Source: Variovorax ginsengisoli
GTDB lineage: Bacteria > Pseudomonadota > Gammaproteobacteria > Burkholderiales > Burkholderiaceae_C
Direction: 5' to 3'
DNA: 64,000 bases
NCBI RefSeq assembly: GCF_030486595.1
Contig: NZ_JAUJZH010000024.1
Location: 1-64,000 of the forward strand
Part shown: piece after piece, positions 1 to 8,021 of the stretch
Position numbering within the stretch: the stretch's first letter is position 1
Layout: the number at the start of each line of letters is the position of its first letter
Made by a program: the position numbers and the translations under genes
Notes under the pieces: model-generated
Seen by the model: only the letters and a program-made list of their open reading frames with translations
Told to the model about the DNA's origin: nothing
The model's database searches: none

Positions 1-62
1 GCTGTATATTTTTAACGATCCGTCAAAACAATCTCTTGTTTTGCTTGCTTCGCTGCGATCAG

Positions 63-82
63 CGGAGCCTTCGATTATGACA
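63..82 (+). repeat. Array core copy 1
   Basis: CGGAGCCTTCGATTATGACA. It is followed directly by a 5-bp hairpin (stem CGGTT/AACCG at 83-87 and 95-99) and then a run of seven T. The ATG inside the core (77-79) opens a 37-codon frame. Confidence 0.85.
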
Positions 83-190
83 CGGTTTTTTAAGAACCGG
101 CAAACTTTTTTTCGCTTTCTTTCGCTACTCACAACCGCTTCACTGGGAAGCCGCTGCAGTTCGCGTTTTCTGCGGAGCCTTCGATTATGA
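77..190 (+). other. Doubtful mini-frame 1 of the repeat array (37 codons)
   Basis: It begins at the ATG in core 1 with MTRFF and ends in RSLRL at a TGA that overlaps the ATG of core 2 as ATGA. The predicted peptide is basic and rich in Phe. No ribosome-binding site of usual form precedes it. The conserved start and end are direct products of the conserved DNA core, so this may not be a gene at all. Confidence 0.15.
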
Positions 191-192
191 CA
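173..192 (+). repeat. Array core copy 2
   Basis: Identical 20-mer to copy 1. It is followed by the hairpin AAGTT/AACTT (193-197 and 203-207), which can extend through GAC/GTC (189-191 with 209-211). Two stem pairs differ from copy 1 but remain paired. A second hairpin-plus-T tract (CCTC-GA-GAGG, then T-rich) lies just downstream. Confidence 0.85.
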
Positions 193-312
193 AAGTTTTT
201 TCAACTTCGTCAACCTCGAGAGGCTTTTTCTTTCCCGCCAGTCACTTCGATCAACTCGCAACCCTTAAAGCTGCTTCGTCGCCGTCGTTTTCAGCGGAGC
301 CTTCGATTATGA
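187..312 (+). other. Doubtful mini-frame 2 of the repeat array (41 codons)
   Basis: It begins MTKFF in core 2 and ends RSLRL at a TGA that again overlaps the next ATG (core 3) as ATGA. It is very basic near its C-terminus (RRRR). The arrangement matches mini-frame 1, although the unit length differs by 12 bases. Frame 3, starting at 309 (MTQFL), does not stop at core 4 and runs to 572, antisense to queF. Coding status is unproven. Confidence 0.15.
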
Positions 313-314
313 CA
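295..314 (+). repeat. Array core copy 3
   Basis: Identical 20-mer. The following hairpin is reduced to GTT/AAC. A six-T run follows about 30 bases later. Confidence 0.85.
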
Positions 315-417
315 CAGTTTTTAGAACCAGATCAAGACCGAAGGGCCTTTTTTCTCTACCGATCGTTTCGGGGTGGTGATGCTTCCCGAGGGAGGCTCAA
401 CCACCGAGTCGCCTCAG

Positions 418-437
418 CAGAGCCATCGATTATGGCA
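418..437 (+). repeat. Array core copy 4 (diverged)
   Basis: CAGAGCCATCGATTATGGCA has three mismatches to the core. The A-to-G change turns ATGA into ATGG, so the overlapping stop seen at copies 2 and 3 is lost and the upstream frame reads through. Confidence 0.7.
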
Positions 438-481
438 CGGTTTCGAGGGTTTCCCCTTCCCTCATTAACTTTTTCGCAAGC

Positions 482-1339
482 TTACTGCCGAGCCGTCCGT
501 ATGTTGGCCGGCAGCGCCTGGGGCCAACTGGTGCGGAATGGATTGATGTCCAGTCCACCGCGCCGCGTGTAGCGCGCATACACCGCCAGCTGGGTGGGCT
601 GGCAGCGCTTCCAGATGTCCGTGAAGATGCGCTCCGCGCAGGGCTCGTGGAATTCGTTGTGGTTGCGGAAGCTCACTATATAGGCGAGCAGTCCGGCCTG
701 GTCGATCGGCGGGCCGTTGTAGCGGATCTGCACGCTGCCCCAGTCCGGCTGCCCGGTCACCAGGCAGTTGCTCTTGAGCAGGCGGCTGGTCAGGGTCTCG
801 GTCACGGGGGGCTGGGTCAGGTCGGCGGACAGCAGTTCGGGCGCCGGCTGGTACTGCGAGCACTCGATGTCCAGGCGGTCGAGGTCGAGGCCATCGAGTT
901 CGTGCACGGGCTCTTGGTCGAAGACGTCCGGCGCCAGCAGCTTGACGCCTATGCCGGCCGAACGGTCGCTGCCGCGCCAGACGGCCTCGCCGAGATCGCG
1001 GCGCAGGCGCTCCCGCACCGCCTGCGCGTCGGCGAACACGGTGCTGTTGAAGCTGTTCAGATAGAGCTTGAACGACTTGCTCTCGATGATGTTGGGCGTT
1101 TCGCAGGGGATCGTGAAATGGGCGATCGCCAGCTGCGGCTTGCCGCGGGCATTCAGCCAGCTCAGTTCGAAGGCGGTCCAGAGGTCGGCGCCGAAGAAGG
1201 GCAGCTTGTCGCTCACGATGCCCATCGCGTCGCGCTGCGTCGCGCGCGGAATCGGGAACAGGAGACCGGCGTCGTAGTGATCGGCGTAGGCCGAAGCGCG
1301 GCCCAGCTGCGACTGCTCCGGGGTGTTGTCAAGGCTCAT
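482..1339 (-). CDS. queF: NADPH-dependent 7-cyano-7-deazaguanine reductase QueF
   Basis: Reduces preQ0 to preQ1 in queuosine biosynthesis for tRNA modification, in the cytoplasm. The 285-residue product matches the long, two-module QueF type (E. coli about 282). The QueF signature ESKSFKLYLNS is at about 86-96. The catalytic Cys192 lies in SNCLVTGQPDW, followed by the conserved Asp199. The start MSLDN was chosen because the ATG overlaps the TGA of the upstream hydrolase gene (ATGA, 1336-1339). The longer frame upstream has no QueF homology and lies inside that gene. Translational coupling with the hydrolase is likely. No other queuosine genes are nearby. Confidence 0.97.
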   Translation of the reverse strand: MSLDNTPEQSQLGRASAYADHYDAGLLFPIPRATQRDAMGIVSDKLPFFGADLWTAFELSWLNARGKPQLAIAHFTIPCETPNIIESKSFKLYLNSFNSTVFADAQAVRERLRRDLGEAVWRGSDRSAGIGVKLLAPDVFDQEPVHELDGLDLDRLDIECSQYQPAPELLSADLTQPPVTETLTSRLLKSNCLVTGQPDWGSVQIRYNGPPIDQAGLLAYIVSFRNHNEFHEPCAERIFTDIWKRCQPTQLAVYARYTRRGGLDINPFRTSWPQALPANIRTARQ

Positions 1340-2229
1340 GAACGACTCTCGGCGTGCGCCAGGAAGGGAAGGATGTGTTGCATCAGGATCTCGACCACCT
1401 GCGGCGGCAGGTCGTGACCCATGCCGGGGATGGAGACGAAACGGGCACCTGGGATGCGCTGCGCCGAATCCCGGCCGCAAGCGATCGGCACCAGGGTGTC
1501 GGCTTCGCCGTGCAGCACCAGCGCCGGGCTGGCGATGCGCGGCAGCAGTTCGGCGCGGCCCTGGTCAGCGACGATCGCGAGCATCTGCCGCACCACGCCG
1601 GCCGGCCGGTAGGCGCGATGCATGTAGCGCCGGATGCGCTCGGCAACCACCTGATCGTCCTGCGGGTAGGCCGGGCTCTGGATCAGCCGCACCATCCCCA
1701 TGCTGTGGGCCACCAGCGCCGCCTCGGTGCGGCTCGGCGGGCGACGCAGCAGGGCCGCTGCGACATCGGGACGGGGGCCCGGGAGCTGGCGGGCGCCGCT
1801 CGAACTCATGATGCTGACCAGGCTCGCGGCGCGGTGTGGCGCGCTGGCCGCCAGGCGCTGGGCGATCATGCCGCCCATCGAGGCACCGACCACATGGGCG
1901 CGAGCTATGCCCAGTGCATCGAGCACGCCCAGCGAATCTTCGGCCATGTCCTGCAGGCTGTAGGCCGAGCGCACCGGCAACCCGATGCGGCGGCGCACGC
2001 TCTGCCATAGCAGGTTGCCGGCACCGGCTTCGTCGAAACCCTGGCTCAGGCCGATGTCGCGGTTGTCGTGGCGCACTACCCGGTAGCCGGCGTCGACCAG
2101 CGCCTGGACAAAATCGTCGGGCCAGCCGATCAGCTGCATGCCGAGCCCCATGACGAGCAGCGCCACCGGCCGCCCTTCTCCGCCGCTGTCTTCGACCTCG
2201 ATCTGGATCCCGTTGGCTTTGATCTTCAT
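1336..2229 (-). CDS. alpha/beta-fold hydrolase
   Basis: A 297-residue cytoplasmic alpha/beta hydrolase of unknown substrate. Visible are an oxyanion-type segment near residues 27-36 (VMGLGMQLIGWP), the RHDNRDIGLS strand typical of esterase/haloperoxidase-like members, and the nucleophile elbow GASMGG with Ser118. A late Asp/His region includes GEADTLVP and GMGHDLP. The start MKIKANG precedes the first beta strand; the longer frame reaches back into the neighbour's 3' end. It overlaps queF by four bases and follows the oxygenase gene by ten bases, so co-transcription is likely. Nothing links it functionally to queuosine. Confidence 0.9.
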   Translation of the reverse strand: MKIKANGIQIEVEDSGGEGRPVALLVMGLGMQLIGWPDDFVQALVDAGYRVVRHDNRDIGLSQGFDEAGAGNLLWQSVRRRIGLPVRSAYSLQDMAEDSLGVLDALGIARAHVVGASMGGMIAQRLAASAPHRAASLVSIMSSSGARQLPGPRPDVAAALLRRPPSRTEAALVAHSMGMVRLIQSPAYPQDDQVVAERIRRYMHRAYRPAGVVRQMLAIVADQGRAELLPRIASPALVLHGEADTLVPIACGRDSAQRIPGARFVSIPGMGHDLPPQVVEILMQHILPFLAHAESRS

Positions 2230-2239
2230 GGTGCGGGCG

Positions 2240-3100
2240 TCAGATGAATTCGCGTTCGCGCAGCCACTTGGTCGCGACCCACTTTTCGCCGGACAGCACG
2301 GGCGCACCGCCGTGCAGGGTCCGGGTCGAGGGGTCGGGCTTGTCGTAGCTGAAGAAGACGCCGGTGCCGCGCTTGGGCGCGACCTCGAGGCCGACGTCGG
2401 GGAAGGTCGTGCCGCCGCCCTGTCCGGGTTCCTGCAGGTACATCACCAGGGTGGCCACGCGCTGTCCGCCGCGGCGCAGGATGGTCGGCGTGCCGGGCTC
2501 GCCCGGATCGAAATAGTCGTAGTGCGGGCGGTACTGGGCGCCCGGCGCGTAGCGCAGGACCTGCAGCCCCTCACCGAACTCGATCGGCCAATTCAGCAGC
2601 ACCGCGATGCGCTGCTCGAGCCGGGCGACGATGGCGTTCTCGCCGCGCTCGAAGAACATGCCGTCGCTGGTTCGATCGACGTTGAGGGCTTCGCCGCCGG
2701 TCTGCGTCTCGACCGTGAGCGAGCGCGCGAGGCGCAGGCGGGCGGCGGCGATCAGGCCGTCGCATTCCTCGTCGGACAGCAGGTCCCCGAACACGATGAC
2801 GCGCGGAAGGCGCATCGTCTGGAGCACCTGCACGCGGCGGTCGCCGGCGTCGATGTACAGCGGAGAACTCGACAGGTCCGGGCCCGGCAAGCCGGCGGTC
2901 GACGCCTCGGCCGGCAAGGGCTCGGCAGCCGGGACGACCGCGGCCTGCCTCTCGATGCCCTGCAGGGCGAGATCGATCGCGGCGTCCTGCCAGCCGGAGG
3001 TCCGCATCGCGGCGCGCAGGCTGGGCACCGAATGGCCGGCCGCGAGCTGCGCCACGATCCATTCGCGGAGTTCGGGGCTGATCGCCTGGCCCGCGCTCAT
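2240..3100 (-). CDS. 2OG-Fe(II) oxygenase, prolyl 4-hydroxylase-like
   Basis: A 286-residue iron- and 2-oxoglutarate-dependent dioxygenase. The C-terminal catalytic domain (about 100-285) shows the HxD...H iron triad as H193, D195 and H263, and the 2-oxoglutarate-binding Lys273 ten residues after the last His. This is the layout of the bacterial P4H group. The N-terminal 55 residues look like a small helical domain, joined by an Ala/Pro-rich linker. The start (MSAGQ) overlaps the yaaA stop as ATGA. The substrate is unknown; bacterial members may hydroxylate a protein proline or a free peptide. Confidence 0.9.
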   Translation of the reverse strand: MSAGQAISPELREWIVAQLAAGHSVPSLRAAMRTSGWQDAAIDLALQGIERQAAVVPAAEPLPAEASTAGLPGPDLSSSPLYIDAGDRRVQVLQTMRLPRVIVFGDLLSDEECDGLIAAARLRLARSLTVETQTGGEALNVDRTSDGMFFERGENAIVARLEQRIAVLLNWPIEFGEGLQVLRYAPGAQYRPHYDYFDPGEPGTPTILRRGGQRVATLVMYLQEPGQGGGTTFPDVGLEVAPKRGTGVFFSYDKPDPSTRTLHGGAPVLSGEKWVATKWLREREFI

Positions 3101-3906
3101 GCCGGCCTCCGGCGGAACACCATCCGATCCGGCCTCGACGCGGCGGCGTCGAAGGCATAGCCCTCGAGGTCGAATCGCTCCAGCGCCTGGGGCGTGGCCG
3201 CCTTGTGCAGCACCGCCCAGCGCGCCATCAGGCCGCGCGCCCGCTTGGCGAAGAAGCTGATGATCTTGTAGCGCCCCGGATCGGCCTTGGCGCCGGTGCC
3301 GGCCTTCCATTCCTCGAAGATGCACTCGACCACGCGGGCCTTGAGTACGCGCTGGTCGACCGACTTGAAGTACTCCTGGGAGGCCAGGTTGATCACCACC
3401 GGCGTGCGATCGGCCACCAGCCGCTCGTTGAGATGCTCCGCGATGCGCGGACCCCAGAAGGCATAGAGATCCTTGCCATGGCGGTTGGCGAGCTGGGTGC
3501 CCATTTCCAGCCGGTAGGGCTGCAGCAGGTCGAGCGGGCGCAGCACGCCGTAGAGTCCGCTCAGGATGCAGACGTGGTCCTGCGCCCAGGCCAGCTGCCT
3601 GGCGTCCAGGGACTTGGCGTCAAGCCCGCCGTAGACGTCGCCGTCGAAGGCCAGCGCGGCCTGCTTGGCGTTCTTCGCGCTGCCCCTGGACGCCCAGGCC
3701 GCGTAGCGCGCCACGTTGAGCGCCGACAGCTTGTCCGACAGGTGCATGAGCTCGGCGATCTGCTGCGGAGATTTCTCGCGCAGGATCCGGATCAGCTCGG
3801 CCGCGGGGCTCTTCGGGCCCTCGAAACGCGCCTGCGTGGCGGGCACGGTGTCGGCGACCGGGGTGTCGTAGTCGAGCGATTTGGCAGGGGAAAGCAGAAA
3901 CAGCAT
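3097..3906 (-). CDS. yaaA: Peroxide stress protein YaaA (UPF0246/DUF328)
   Basis: A 269-residue cytoplasmic protein of the YaaA family, which in E. coli limits Fenton damage during peroxide stress and binds DNA. The family start MLFLLSPAKSLDY and the internal segments LSGLYGVLRPLD, NLASQEYFK and FFAKRARGLMARW are all present. The ATG is that of MLFLL. The frame remains open far upstream, antisense to the divergent metallo-beta-lactamase gene, but that part has no family similarity. It heads a four-gene minus-strand run ending in queF. Confidence 0.95.
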   Translation of the reverse strand: MLFLLSPAKSLDYDTPVADTVPATQARFEGPKSPAAELIRILREKSPQQIAELMHLSDKLSALNVARYAAWASRGSAKNAKQAALAFDGDVYGGLDAKSLDARQLAWAQDHVCILSGLYGVLRPLDLLQPYRLEMGTQLANRHGKDLYAFWGPRIAEHLNERLVADRTPVVINLASQEYFKSVDQRVLKARVVECIFEEWKAGTGAKADPGRYKIISFFAKRARGLMARWAVLHKAATPQALERFDLEGYAFDAAASRPDRMVFRRRPA

Positions 3907-3993
3907 GGCCGAATTATCGATCGCCGGGCCAACCGGCGCGACCCGGTATAGAGTGCGCCTGCAATCCCCACCCCCTTCAGCTGGAGACCCGAG

Positions 3994-4971
3994 ATGAAGC
4001 TTGCCCGCCTCTTTCGTACCGGTGCGTTCGTGCTGGTCGCCGCCTGCGCTGGTACCGCGCTCTGGCATCCGCCCGCTGCCCACGCCGCGGCGCCGCTCGC
4101 CAAGGAGCAGGCACCCGGCTTCTACCGGCTGATGGTGGGCGATTTCCAGGTCACGGCCCTGTCGGACGGGACGGTCGCGCTGCCGGTCGATCAGTTGCTG
4201 ACCCGCACCACGCCCGCCCAAGTGAAGAAGATCCTGGCCCGCTCCCACCTGGAGAGCCCGCTGGAGACCTCGGTCAACGGCTACCTGATCAATACTGGCA
4301 GCAAGCTGGTGCTGGTAGACACCGGCGCCGCGGCCCTCTTCGGCCCCACGCTGGGCAAGCTGGTAGCGAACCTCAAGGCCGCCGGCTACCAGCCCGAGCA
4401 GGTCGACGAGGTCTACATCACCCACCTGCACCCCGACCACGTGGGCGGCCTGCTGGCGGGCGACAAGCCGGCCTTCCCGAACGCCACGGTGCGCGCCGAC
4501 CGGCACGATGCCGACTACTGGCTCAGCCAGTCCAACATGGACCAGGCGCCGGCCGACGCCAAGGACTTCTTCAAGGGCGCGATGGCGTCCCTCAACCCCT
4601 ACATCGCGGCCGGCAAGTTCAAGCCCTTCGACGGCGACACCGAACTGGTCCCCGGCATCCGGGCCCAGGCGGCCCGCGGGCATACGGCCGGCCACAGCAT
4701 CTTCATCGCAGAAAGCAAGGGCCAGAAGATCGTCTTCTGGGGTGATCTGATGCACGTGGCGGCCGTGCAGTTCGAGAACCCTTCGGTGACGATCCAGTTC
4801 GACACCGACTCCAAGGCCGCGGCCAAGGAACGGCGCAAGGCGTTCGCCGACGCGGCACACCACGGCTACCTCGTGGCCGGGGCGCACCTGGCCTTCCCGG
4901 GCATCGGCCGCCTGCGGGCCCAGGGGGCGGGCTACGTCTGGTTGCCGGTGAACTACGCGCCGCCCCAGTGA
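3994..4971 (+). CDS. Secreted MBL-fold metallo-hydrolase
   Basis: A 325-residue metallo-beta-lactamase-fold hydrolase with a Sec signal peptide (hydrophobic to about residue 32, HAA end). The zinc motif HLHPDH is at 144-149. Further ligands are suggested by GHTAGH, by WGDLMH and by the late His in VAGAHLAFPG. The arrangement resembles lactonase/GloB-like members rather than true beta-lactamases; the substrate cannot be read from the sequence. It is divergent from yaaA over an 87-base gap. A ribosome-binding site (GGAG) precedes the ATG. Confidence 0.92.
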   Translation: MKLARLFRTGAFVLVAACAGTALWHPPAAHAAAPLAKEQAPGFYRLMVGDFQVTALSDGTVALPVDQLLTRTTPAQVKKILARSHLESPLETSVNGYLINTGSKLVLVDTGAAALFGPTLGKLVANLKAAGYQPEQVDEVYITHLHPDHVGGLLAGDKPAFPNATVRADRHDADYWLSQSNMDQAPADAKDFFKGAMASLNPYIAAGKFKPFDGDTELVPGIRAQAARGHTAGHSIFIAESKGQKIVFWGDLMHVAAVQFENPSVTIQFDTDSKAAAKERRKAFADAAHHGYLVAGAHLAFPGIGRLRAQGAGYVWLPVNYAPPQ

Positions 4972-4995
4972 CGCGCCCGCGCAGTCGAATAAAAT
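4968..4995 (+). promoter_or_regulatory. Candidate sigma-70 promoter for valS
   Basis: GTGACG and TAAAAT separated by 16 bases. The -35 hexamer overlaps the stop codon of the upstream hydrolase gene. It lies about 60 bases before the valS start. Sequence match only. Confidence 0.4.
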
Positions 4996-5016
4996 CCCCT
5001 GACCTTCACCCCCACA

Positions 5017-5040
5017 AGCGGCATCCTGCGGGATGCCGCT
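5017..5040 (+). promoter_or_regulatory. Perfect 10-bp hairpin in the valS leader
   Basis: AGCGGCATCC, loop TGCG, then GGATGCCGCT. It ends 16 bases before the chosen valS ATG and covers the alternative upstream ATG at 5033. No T-tract follows, so it is not a standard terminator. It could affect ribosome access or transcript stability. Confidence 0.6.
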
Positions 5041-5056
5041 CGTCTTTGCAAACGCC

Positions 5057-7927
5057 ATGAGCGACACCCTGCCCCAACCCGGCCTCGAGAGCCTTTCCAA
5101 ATCCTTCGAACCCGTTGCCATCGAGGCGCACTGGGGTCCCGAATGGGAGCGCCGCGGCTATGCCGCCGCCGGCTACCGCGGCACGCAGAAGCCCAAGGAT
5201 GGCGCGCCCTCGTTCGCGATCCAGCTGCCGCCGCCGAACGTGACCGGCACGCTGCACATGGGCCACGCGTTCAACCAGACCATCATGGACAGCCTGGCGC
5301 GCTACCACCGCATGGCCGGCGCCAACACGCTGTGGGTGCCGGGCACCGACCACGCGGGCATCGCGACCCAGATCGTGGTCGAGCGCCAGCTGCAGGAGCA
5401 GAAGCTCAGCCGCCACGACCTCGGGCGCAAGAACTTCGTCGCCCGGGTCTGGGAGTGGAAGCAGCAGTCCGGCAACACCATCACCAACCAGATGCGCCGC
5501 ATGGGCGACACGGTGGACTGGAGCCGCGAATACTTCACCATGGACGACGACCTGTCGAAGGTCGTCACCCAGACCTTCGTACAGCTCTATGAAGAGGGCC
5601 TGATCTACCGCGGCAAGCGGCTGGTCAACTGGGACCCTGTGCTCAAGACGGCGGTCAGCGACCTCGAAGTCGAGAGCGAGGAAGAAGACGGCTTCCTGTG
5701 GCACATCGCCTATCCGCTCGAGGACGGTTCGGGCACGCTCACGGTCGCGACCACCCGGCCCGAGACCATGCTCGGCGACACCGCGGTCATGGTCCACCCG
5801 GAGGACGAGCGCTACAAGCACCTGATCGGCCAGCGCGTCAGGCTGCCGCTGGCCGACCGGCTGATCCCGGTGATCGCCGACGACTACGTCGACAAGGAGT
5901 TCGGCACCGGTGTCGTCAAGGTCACGCCGGCGCACGACCCGAACGACTACGCGGTGGGCCAGCGGCACAAGCTCGAAAGCATTTGCGTGCTGACGCTGGA
6001 CGCCACCATCAACGACAACGCGCCCGAAAAGTACCGCGGGCTCGACCGCTTCGTGGCGCGCAAGGCGGTGGTGGCCGATCTCGAGGCGCTGGGCCTGCTG
6101 GTCGAGACGAAGAAGCACAAGCTGATGGTGCCGCGCTGCGCCCGCACCGGCGCGGTGGTCGAGCCGATGCTGACCGACCAGTGGTTCGTCGCCATGACCA
6201 AGCCCGACGCCAGCGGCCAGTCGATCGCGCAGAAGGCGATCGAAGCCGTGAGTTCGGGCGAAGTCAGCTTCGTGCCCGAGAACTGGGTCAACACCTACAA
6301 CCACTGGATGGAGAACATCCAGGACTGGACCATCTCGCGCCAGCTCTGGTGGGGTCACCAGATCCCGGCCTGGTACGACGCCGAGGGCAAGGTCTACGTG
6401 GCGCGCAGCGAAGAAGAGGCCCAGGCCCAGGCACCCGGCAAGACGCTCACGCGCGACGAGGACGTGCTCGACACCTGGTATTCGTCGGCGCTGATTCCGT
6501 TCTCTTCGCTGGGCTGGCCCGAGAAGACGCCCGAACTCGACCTCTACCTGCCCTCGACCGTGCTGGTCACGGGCTACGACATCATCTTCTTCTGGGTCGC
6601 CCGGATGATCATGATGACCAAGCACTTCACGGGCAAGGTGCCTTTCAAGCACGTCTACATCCACGGCCTGGTGCGCGATTCGCACGGCAAGAAGATGAGC
6701 AAGTCCGAAGGCAACGTGCTCGACCCGGTCGACCTGATCGACGGCATCGCGCTGCCCGAGTTGCTCGACAAGCGCACCCAGGGCCTGCGCAAGCCCGAGA
6801 CCGCGCCCGCGGTGCGCAAGAACACGCAGAAAGAATTCCCGGACGGCATCCCGGCCTTCGGCGCCGACGCGCTGCGCTTCACCTTCGCCTCGCTGGCCTC
6901 GCTGGGCCGCAGCATCAACTTCGACGCCAAGCGCTGCGAGGGCTATCGCAACTTCTGCAACAAGCTCTGGAACGCGACCCGCTTCGTGCTGATGAACTGC
7001 GAAGGCCAGGACTGTGGGCTGCGCGAGCACACCAAGGAAGAATGCGCGGTCGGCGGCCCGGCGCATGGCTACCTCAGGTTCAGCCAGGCCGACCGCTGGA
7101 TCAGCTCGAAGCTGCAGCGCGTCGAGGCCGAGGTGGCCAAGGGCTTCGAGGAGTACCGGCTCGACAACGTGGCCAATGCGATCTACCAGTTCGCCTGGGA
7201 CGAGTTCTGCGACTGGTACCTGGAAATCGCCAAGGTCCAGATCCAGCAGGGCGACGCCGCGCAGCAGCGGGCCACTCGGCGCACCCTGATCCGCACGCTC
7301 GAGGCCCTGCTGCGGCTGGCGCACCCGGTGATCCCGTTCATCACCGAAGCGCTCTGGCAGAAGGTCGCGCCAGTGGCCGGCCGCGAGGGCGAGTCGGTGA
7401 TGATTGCCGCCTACCCGAAGAGCCAGCCCGAGAAGATCGACGAAGCCGCCGAGGCCCACGTGGCCCGGCTCAAGTCGCTGGTGGATGCCTGCCGCACGCT
7501 GCGCGGCGAGATGAACGTCTCGCCCGCCACCCGGATGCCGCTCTACGCCGTGGCCGACGATGCCGCGAGCAGCGCCTTCCTGCGCGATGCGGCACCGGTG
7601 CTGCAGGCGCTGGCCAAGCTCAAGGAAGTCAAGGTGTTCGACGACGCCGCGGCCTGGTCGGCCGCCGCCGAGGCGGCCCCGGTGGCGGTGGTCGGCGACG
7701 TGCGCATCTGCCTGCACATGGAAATCGACAAGGCCGCGGAAAAGGTCCGCATCGGCAAGGAGCTTGCGCGAATCGAGGGCGAGATCGCCAAGGTCAATGC
7801 CAAACTCGGCAACGAAGCCTTCGTCGCCAAGGCGCCGCCCGCGGTGATCGACCAGGAGCGCAAGCGGCTGACGGACTTCAGTGCCACGCTCGAACGGCTG
7901 CGCGACCAGCTTGTCCGCCTCGGCTGA
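5057..7927 (+). CDS. valS: Valyl-tRNA synthetase
   Basis: Class Ia aminoacyl-tRNA synthetase charging tRNA-Val, 956 residues. The HIGH motif reads HMGH at 67-70 after PPPNVTGTL. The KMSKS motif is at 546-550. The editing domain lies between, with ATTRPETMLGD. The C-terminal anticodon-binding domain and a coiled-coil tail (final 70 residues, KVRIGKELARIEGEIAKVNAKL) are complete. The start MSDTLP was preferred. An in-frame ATG eight codons upstream (5033) lies inside a perfect hairpin and is unlikely to be used. Confidence 0.98.
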   Translation: MSDTLPQPGLESLSKSFEPVAIEAHWGPEWERRGYAAAGYRGTQKPKDGAPSFAIQLPPPNVTGTLHMGHAFNQTIMDSLARYHRMAGANTLWVPGTDHAGIATQIVVERQLQEQKLSRHDLGRKNFVARVWEWKQQSGNTITNQMRRMGDTVDWSREYFTMDDDLSKVVTQTFVQLYEEGLIYRGKRLVNWDPVLKTAVSDLEVESEEEDGFLWHIAYPLEDGSGTLTVATTRPETMLGDTAVMVHPEDERYKHLIGQRVRLPLADRLIPVIADDYVDKEFGTGVVKVTPAHDPNDYAVGQRHKLESICVLTLDATINDNAPEKYRGLDRFVARKAVVADLEALGLLVETKKHKLMVPRCARTGAVVEPMLTDQWFVAMTKPDASGQSIAQKAIEAVSSGEVSFVPENWVNTYNHWMENIQDWTISRQLWWGHQIPAWYDAEGKVYVARSEEEAQAQAPGKTLTRDEDVLDTWYSSALIPFSSLGWPEKTPELDLYLPSTVLVTGYDIIFFWVARMIMMTKHFTGKVPFKHVYIHGLVRDSHGKKMSKSEGNVLDPVDLIDGIALPELLDKRTQGLRKPETAPAVRKNTQKEFPDGIPAFGADALRFTFASLASLGRSINFDAKRCEGYRNFCNKLWNATRFVLMNCEGQDCGLREHTKEECAVGGPAHGYLRFSQADRWISSKLQRVEAEVAKGFEEYRLDNVANAIYQFAWDEFCDWYLEIAKVQIQQGDAAQQRATRRTLIRTLEALLRLAHPVIPFITEALWQKVAPVAGREGESVMIAAYPKSQPEKIDEAAEAHVARLKSLVDACRTLRGEMNVSPATRMPLYAVADDAASSAFLRDAAPVLQALAKLKEVKVFDDAAAWSAAAEAAPVAVVGDVRICLHMEIDKAAEKVRIGKELARIEGEIAKVNAKLGNEAFVAKAPPAVIDQERKRLTDFSATLERLRDQLVRLG

Positions 7928-8021
7928 CAGACCGGCTGCGCCCGAGGCCTTTAGTATTGGAGTTGGTGCCTCCGGGTGCCTTCCCCTCCCTCCCTTTCAT
8001 CCTTCAGATCGACGAAAGCCC

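Larger units (their letters stand above)
1..481. repeat. Tandem degenerate repeat array, AT-richer, no conventional gene
   Basis: This stretch downstream of queF holds four copies of a 20-base core at 63-82, 173-192, 295-314 and 418-437. The first three share CGGAGCCTTCGATTATGACA; the fourth has three changes. Spacing is 110, 122 and 123 bases. The sequence between cores is not conserved but is pyrimidine-rich, and short hairpins or T-runs follow several cores. Base composition is clearly more AT-rich than the rest of the window. A perfect 7-bp inverted repeat (CAAAACA/TGTTTTG) lies at 24-43, before copy 1. I recognise no RNA family here. It could be an array of processing or termination elements, or a set of very small linked frames (see the separate entries). 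Confidence 0.75.

Noticed and set aside
1..481. CRISPR array
   Set aside because: Only four cores, of which one is diverged; spacing of 110-123 bases is far too long and no cas genes are present.
5006..7717. 903-residue frame antisense to valS
   Set aside because: GC-rich genomes keep antisense frames open; the sequence is low-complexity Arg/His/Leu/Val-rich with no family motif, while valS on the other strand is unambiguous.
7924..7957. Promoter CTGACA...TAGTAT for galU
   Set aside because: The spacing of 22 bases is too long for a normal sigma-70 promoter.
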